From DALYLB01 sp964468345 (lineage in GTDB: Bacteria > Acidobacteriota > Blastocatellia > RBC074): 64,000 nt of DNA. The notes beneath the pieces are model-generated. The model did not search any database, was not told the origin of the DNA, and saw only the letters and a list, made by a program, of their open reading frames with translations. The number at the start of each line of letters is the position of its first letter. Within the stretch, counting starts at the first letter, position 1. The DNA lies in NCBI GenBank assembly GCA_964468345.1, contig CAYXVZ010000030.1, positions 6,778 through 70,777 of the forward strand, in the 5' to 3' direction. Position numbers and translations under genes: made by a program. Positions 59,638 through 64,000 of the stretch are shown here, in pieces.

Positions 59638-60483
59638 TTATGAATGGTAAACCGTGGGAGTTCCCTTTCCCGATTCTCTACTTGCGCTGAGTGTCGGCCG
59701 CTGCTCTTCGCTCGGAGCCGCTTCGCCCGCTTTCAAGATCAGGTCCGCGGCGTTGAAGACCTTTCTCGCGGAGAGCTCAGGAATCTCCTCCGCCTGCAGC
59801 CAGGTTTGGATATATCCGCGCGCATATTCCGCGCCGGGTTGGCCGAGGGACTCCAGGCAGAGCAGCGCAACCGACTCGGCTTCGACTTCGCGCAGGTTAC
59901 GCGCGGTTTGCGGACCATCGCGGAACACCAGTTCTGCACAGTGCCCGAGAATTACGTGGCCGATTTCATGCAGCGTCGTGGCCAGCGGATGCGGACTCAA
60001 GGGGCTGACGGCAATCTCGCGGCCGCGCGCGTATCCGAGCGTATTGCCATCGAGATTCTCGAAGGGGATTTCCTGAATGCCCAGCGTCGCCAGCGCGCGG
60101 CCGCGATCCCAGCCGGGCGTTGCGGGATAGTCGAACGGCTCGCCTTCCGTCTGGCAGAGCAGAAACCAAAAGGGCCGTTCGATAAAGCCGGTCGTGATCG
60201 TCTTTCGCTCTCCCTGCTCATTTTCAACGCTGCGCGTGAGGGGGCGACAGAGCGTGATGGCTTTTTCTCCCTTGCGCACCTGCCGCCCCTTCTCCTGCCA
60301 GCCTCGATAGGTACTGATCGGCCCCGGCGTCAACCCGCGCGCCTGGCATTGCGCCAACGCGAACATCTGATTGCCCAGGCTGTAGCCGTGAAAGGCGCTG
60401 AAGGCTTCGGCGATCAAGCCGGGATGCCGTACGGCCTCGACGAGCAGCTGCGTCCATCTTGCAGTATTCGTATTGTTTGGCAT
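59638..60483 (-). CDS. ardC: ArdC-type antirestriction protein
   Basis: A 281-residue protein. The N-terminal half (WTQLLVEAV; ISTYRGWQEKGRQVRKGEKA near residue 57-76) is the ssDNA-binding ArdC domain. The C-terminal half has the zinc-metalloprotease site HEIGHVILGH near residues 172-181. ArdC proteins protect incoming single-stranded DNA from restriction and are typical of conjugative elements. The start at 60483 (MPNNTN) was chosen for the family N-terminus. Confidence 0.88.
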   Translation of the reverse strand: MPNNTNTARWTQLLVEAVRHPGLIAEAFSAFHGYSLGNQMFALAQCQARGLTPGPISTYRGWQEKGRQVRKGEKAITLCRPLTRSVENEQGERKTITTGFIERPFWFLLCQTEGEPFDYPATPGWDRGRALATLGIQEIPFENLDGNTLGYARGREIAVSPLSPHPLATTLHEIGHVILGHCAELVFRDGPQTARNLREVEAESVALLCLESLGQPGAEYARGYIQTWLQAEEIPELSARKVFNAADLILKAGEAAPSEEQRPTLSASRESGKGTPTVYHS

Positions 60484-60824
60484 GGCGTGTACTCCTTTGT
60501 TGAATGACACACCGTGCCTTCCGCCTCCATTTTTGGTCCGGCAGCTGAATGAACTGTCAAAGAGAAGATCTAGCTGATGGCTGATAATGTAATAAACGCC
60601 AGAGGCTTGTTCACTTCCTGGAGTCCTGTTTCACACAACGAGTACTGGGACGATGAAGATTTTGTCATTCCTGTCGCAAGACTTATTCACGAGGTAACCT
60701 CTTCATTCCTACATAGCTGAGAGATAACGCGTGGCCGGGGCTCAGGACTCATATTGAAGGCAAGTTCATTATCTTCCATGCCATTCCTATCTACGTTCTG
60801 GCCCTGGAAGCATACTGAGTGGGA
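60484..60824. other. No gene found
   Basis: This gap between ArdC and the next gene contains no convincing frame, no tRNA and no copy of the tRNA-Arg 3' end that could mark attR. Confidence 0.5.
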
Positions 60825-61913
60825 TCATTTACGTTTCGCATCCAGAACGATCTCATCCGTTGCTGTTACCCCGATATGCATCGGGCCGTCCTTTGCAGCT
60901 CTCTTTCCGATCAGAAACGGAAGAGTTGTTGAGAACGTAATTCTGTATCGTCCCGCGGTCGCGCTGGAACGCCGATCGAGGCTCGCCAAGGCAGTACGCA
61001 GCGGAAAAATCTGTTGATAGATCTTTCCTGGACTGAGCGTAACCGTCGGCACCGTTGATGCGATTTCCCAGGTAAAAACATCGAAGGAAATTGTTCTTTC
61101 ACCGTTCCGAGCGGAAGACTCTGCAATAGGATAGAAGAAATCGCTTTGAAAACTTCCATCTGCCTTTCTGAGTGATACCGAAACAAGAGTATTCATCATT
61201 CCCGGACGCGGGAATCGAAGCACCTGGTTTGATTGATTGCGAACCCGCAGAATTACACGGCTCTGGTAATTACCCGATGGCTTTCTCAGGCGACTAAATA
61301 CGAATTCGGTTTTGACCTGGCTTATTATCGGATCTTCCACAAGCAACAACTCAGCGGGTGCGGTCTGTTGTCCCGCAAACTCGAAAATGAGGGTATATCT
61401 GCCGGGTAACGTTTCATCATGTTGTAAACCTGTGCGCGTCAACCATGAAGCATTTTGCACCCCATCAATCGGCCAGGAGATGGTCTGGCTCCGAATTGTC
61501 CCATCAGGGCGCGTCACGAGTAATCGAGTCGTCTCTCGGTCTTCTTTCGAAATGGAAGAAGTCGCGCTCTTGGTTACCCCGACCCAGAAAAAGACTGCTT
61601 CGCCGAGCCTGAATCGCGATTTATCGAGGCGCAACGTTGGAACAGCTTCCGGCCCTTGTGAAAGAAAGGGGCTTGACCGGAGGGCTTCAGCTCCAATTAG
61701 TTCATTTTTGGGGAAGCCATTCTTTTCTTTCCTGGGATAGATTGCCTCAATTCCAGAATCCTTCTTCCCGCCTCTACCAATCAGATCGTCCGAAAAAGAA
61801 GCAAGAATCCTTTCGCCTGGCAGGCTGCGTGGAACCAGCGTAGAAAAACAGATCGGCTCAAGCCCGAGAATCAATATGAAGACGTTGATCAGACCCAGAA
61901 GCTGTTTATTCAT
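60825..61913 (-). CDS. Hypothetical exported protein
   Basis: A 362-residue protein with an N-terminal hydrophobic signal (LINVFILILGLEPICFS) and a predominantly beta body (residues 90-360), possibly two Ig-like domains (VILRVRNQSNQVLRF near 228). No family recognised. It may lie in the host flank or in the element; nothing distinguishes the two. Confidence 0.6.
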   Translation of the reverse strand: MNKQLLGLINVFILILGLEPICFSTLVPRSLPGERILASFSDDLIGRGGKKDSGIEAIYPRKEKNGFPKNELIGAEALRSSPFLSQGPEAVPTLRLDKSRFRLGEAVFFWVGVTKSATSSISKEDRETTRLLVTRPDGTIRSQTISWPIDGVQNASWLTRTGLQHDETLPGRYTLIFEFAGQQTAPAELLLVEDPIISQVKTEFVFSRLRKPSGNYQSRVILRVRNQSNQVLRFPRPGMMNTLVSVSLRKADGSFQSDFFYPIAESSARNGERTISFDVFTWEIASTVPTVTLSPGKIYQQIFPLRTALASLDRRSSATAGRYRITFSTTLPFLIGKRAAKDGPMHIGVTATDEIVLDAKRK

Positions 61914-63056
61914 ATTCGATACCGGTAATAAATTTGTTTTTTAGCTGTTCACATATTGGTCGGTTGCTTTCAACGGCCGGATTTCCTGCCGACTCCTTTA
62001 CGGAACGAGAGTGGGTGATTCGGGTTGCACTCTTTTGTGTTTATCCTGTAATCCAGGCTCCCTCACTCCGAGAAATCTGCCAGGAATATTCTTTGATAAT
62101 CCGATCCCGCACGAAACCGCGCGCGGTTACGCAAGACTTCCAGATCAGGATAAGATGCTCAATCGCTTCTCGCTTTGGTAACGCTGCTCTATCAAAACAA
62201 GCCCGGACTATTTTGAGTCGAAATAAAATTCTTGAATGGATGGGAATGGTTTTTCAATCATGGAAAACTACATCCGCACCGACGCTGTTATCAGCCCGGC
62301 CAATAGTTTCAGATTTATGGACGGCGGGATCGACCTGCTCTACTGCCGCCGGTTCGGTTGGCACGTCCAGGTCCATCTGCAAGCGCGAATCGCGACCAAA
62401 GATTTCGGCGATCGGCTGATCTGGCCACCAGAAATCATCGCCAAGATCACTCAGCCTTATCCTATCTGATCGCGGCGGCGACTTTTGAGATTTTGTGTTC
62501 TCAACGCCACATTGAGTTTAAACTCGCCTGGGAGTGAACAACATTCTATGCATGACAGAACCTCGGCTGCCCGAGTCCGCGCGGCCTGAAATGGTATTTA
62601 AAAATTTGTATTGCAGTTCTTGGCCTGTTGAGTTAATAATTAGGGTGTAGTAAGTTTGTTGTTTAGGTTTCTCAAATATGTCATCAGCCATTGAACGCTT
62701 GGAGACTTTACTCAGTCACTCTAGGCCGTCAGTTTTCAGCACCAATTATCGATACAGAATTTAGAAGAAATACCCCAAATTCATAGAATCACGGCCAGTT
62801 TAAGGTCCCGGGATACCTGCATTGCAAATGGAAATGCATTTCTGTGACCGCCTGGCGATACGTGCTTGAATCAGCTCAGCCGCTGAAGCTATTCCAGGTA
62901 ACTCTCAAATACCGACCTGCTCTAGTCATTGCACGTAACGCCTACCCACTATGCACTTGCGGGCAACATTCGGCGCCCCTCTCTCTACCCATGCACTAAC
63001 AGAGAGAGGCAATAACGAATTCAAATTCTCTGCCACTACCTCAGAAAGGGGAGAAC
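61914..63056. other. Gene-poor, AT-richer interval
   Basis: No gene with family support was seen. A 69-residue frame at 62260-62469 (starting MENYIRTDAVISPANSF) could be real but lacks evidence. A hairpin CCTCTCTCT / AGAGAGAGG lies at 62978-63009, about 50 bp upstream of the last gene. Confidence 0.45.
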
Positions 63057-64000
63057 ATGTTCGGCTCTAAAGTTTTGGACGTTGCGATCGGGATTATCTT
63101 TCTCTACATTCTGATCAGCATTCTATGTTCAGCAATTCGGGAAGGGATTGAGGCCTGGTTGAAAACTCGCGCAGCTTACCTCGAACACGGCATTCGAGAA
63201 TTACTGCATGATCGGTCAGGAAAAGGGATTGCGAAAGATTTCTTCAATCACCCATTGATCTACGGCCTCTTTCCAGGCAAATACACTCCCGGCAAAATCC
63301 TTGAAGACCCTGGGATTCTCTCTCCCGGGAAGAATTCACCCTCTTACATTCCTTCCAGCAGTTTTGCGCTCGCGCTGATGGATATGGCGGCTCGCGGGCC
63401 GAACACCGACGACGGCGCCGATGAAGTCGGCGGTGTCGTCCTCTCGCTCGACGCCATCAGAAGCAATCTCACGATGCTGAAAAATCCGAAAGTGCAACGG
63501 GTTCTGCTCACAGCCCTGGACTCTGCGGAAGGCGACCTGACAAAACTCCAGGCGAATTTGGAAGCCTGGTACAACAGTGCCATGGAACGGATTTCCGGCC
63601 ATTACAAGCGGTCTACACACTGGATTCTGTTTTATACTGCGCTCACCATCGCGATCTGCCTGAATATCAACACGCTTGCCATCGCCGATTATCTGTATCG
63701 GAACGATTCCGTGCGAGCCGCTATTGCCGCCAGGGCGGAAGGTGCGGTGGCCAGCGAGATGGTCAGGACGGGCAATACTCAACTTTTCCAGGATGCAAGA
63801 TCAGAACTCGACAAGATCAACCTGCCGATCGGGTGGTCTGGAGAAAAATTGCTGGCAGCGGGGTTTAAGAAAGGATGGGACTTAAAAATAATCCTGTATG
63901 ACATCCTCATCCTATTCTCCTGGATCTTTGGGTGGATATTGACGGCCCCAGTTCGTTCCGCAGGCGGATGTAGTCGTTGCGCATCGGCGGGAAGTCCGGC
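63057..64000 (+). CDS. Membrane protein of unknown function, 3' end beyond the window
   Basis: A partial protein of 314 residues. The start ATG follows AGAAAGGGGAGAAC. An N-terminal hydrophobic helix (KVLDVAIGIIFLYILISILCSAIREGIEAWLKTR-like pattern, broken by charged residues) is followed by a soluble helical region, a second hydrophobic segment near residue 190 (WILFYTALTIAICL) and a third near residue 285. The family is widespread but unnamed as far as I recall. The last 15 codons read as Arg/Ser/Cys-rich and do not continue the expected membrane helix. Confidence 0.65.
   Translation, partial: MFGSKVLDVAIGIIFLYILISILCSAIREGIEAWLKTRAAYLEHGIRELLHDRSGKGIAKDFFNHPLIYGLFPGKYTPGKILEDPGILSPGKNSPSYIPSSSFALALMDMAARGPNTDDGADEVGGVVLSLDAIRSNLTMLKNPKVQRVLLTALDSAEGDLTKLQANLEAWYNSAMERISGHYKRSTHWILFYTALTIAICLNINTLAIADYLYRNDSVRAAIAARAEGAVASEMVRTGNTQLFQDARSELDKINLPIGWSGEKLLAAGFKKGWDLKIILYDILILFSWIFGWILTAPVRSAGGCSRCASAGSP

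Noticed and set aside
60484..63056. Search for attR as a copy of the tRNA-Arg 3' end
   Set aside because: No second copy of CGAGTCGTGCCGGGCGC was found by eye; the boundary may be beyond the window.

Overview
The window looks like a chromosomal segment of an Acidobacteriota bacterium, possibly class Blastocatellia. The main evidence is an ADOP-type duplicated orphan permease (48025-50376), coenzyme F420 ligase CofE, an FeS-type photolyase and the codon style of the flanks. The phylum is an inference from family distribution and was not tested.

Region 1 (1-15905) is host chromosome. It holds an APC permease, an AttEFGH-like ABC export cluster with an AttH/CrtC-like partner, a fasciclin protein, an FeS-type photolyase, and a tight operon of heme A synthase, a DUF2256 zinc-finger protein, a peroxiredoxin-like protein with an in-frame UGA exactly at its redox site (a probable selenoprotein) and a small membrane protein. 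A TPR protein, CofE and a TIM-barrel isomerase follow. Intergenic spaces carry long hairpins built from short tandem repeats, and a dispersed palindromic repeat that in one case lies in frame inside a gene. The flank ends at tRNA-Arg(ACG).

Region 2 (about 15906 to at least 60.5 kb) is an integrative conjugative element (ICE) inserted at the 3' end of that tRNA-Arg. The integrase and a small HTH/Xis-like protein sit at the left end, behind a leftward VirB2-3-4-5-6 operon. A rightward operon encodes VirB1, VirB8, VirB9-like, VirB10, a MoxR-type AAA+ ATPase, an unknown protein, VirD4 and another unknown. No VirB11 is visible. Relaxase, a Mob accessory protein, a candidate oriT, SSB, Rad52-like annealing protein, ParB and ArdC complete the transfer and maintenance functions. 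Toxin-antitoxin genes are numerous: two PIN/VapC modules, BrnTA, and two DUF433/DUF5615 pairs whose toxin halves are both broken.

Cargo includes an oxygenase, unknown and radical SAM/SPASM three-gene cassette (42196-45516), the ADOP permease, an SDR, and a 1.75-kb array of 17 tRNA genes (55079-56829) followed by an HNH endonuclease. The array covers 15 amino acids and lacks exactly Ala, Gly, Pro, Thr and Val. Several of its tRNAs are structurally unusual: two Leu tRNAs without a long variable arm, an Ile(UAU) tRNA with one, and a degenerate Met tRNA. A 15-nt stretch complementary to the 16S rRNA 3' tail also lies inside it.

Region 3 (60.5-64 kb) is gene-poor, with a secreted protein of unknown function and a membrane protein running off the window. 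No right attachment site was found, so the ICE may extend beyond the window.
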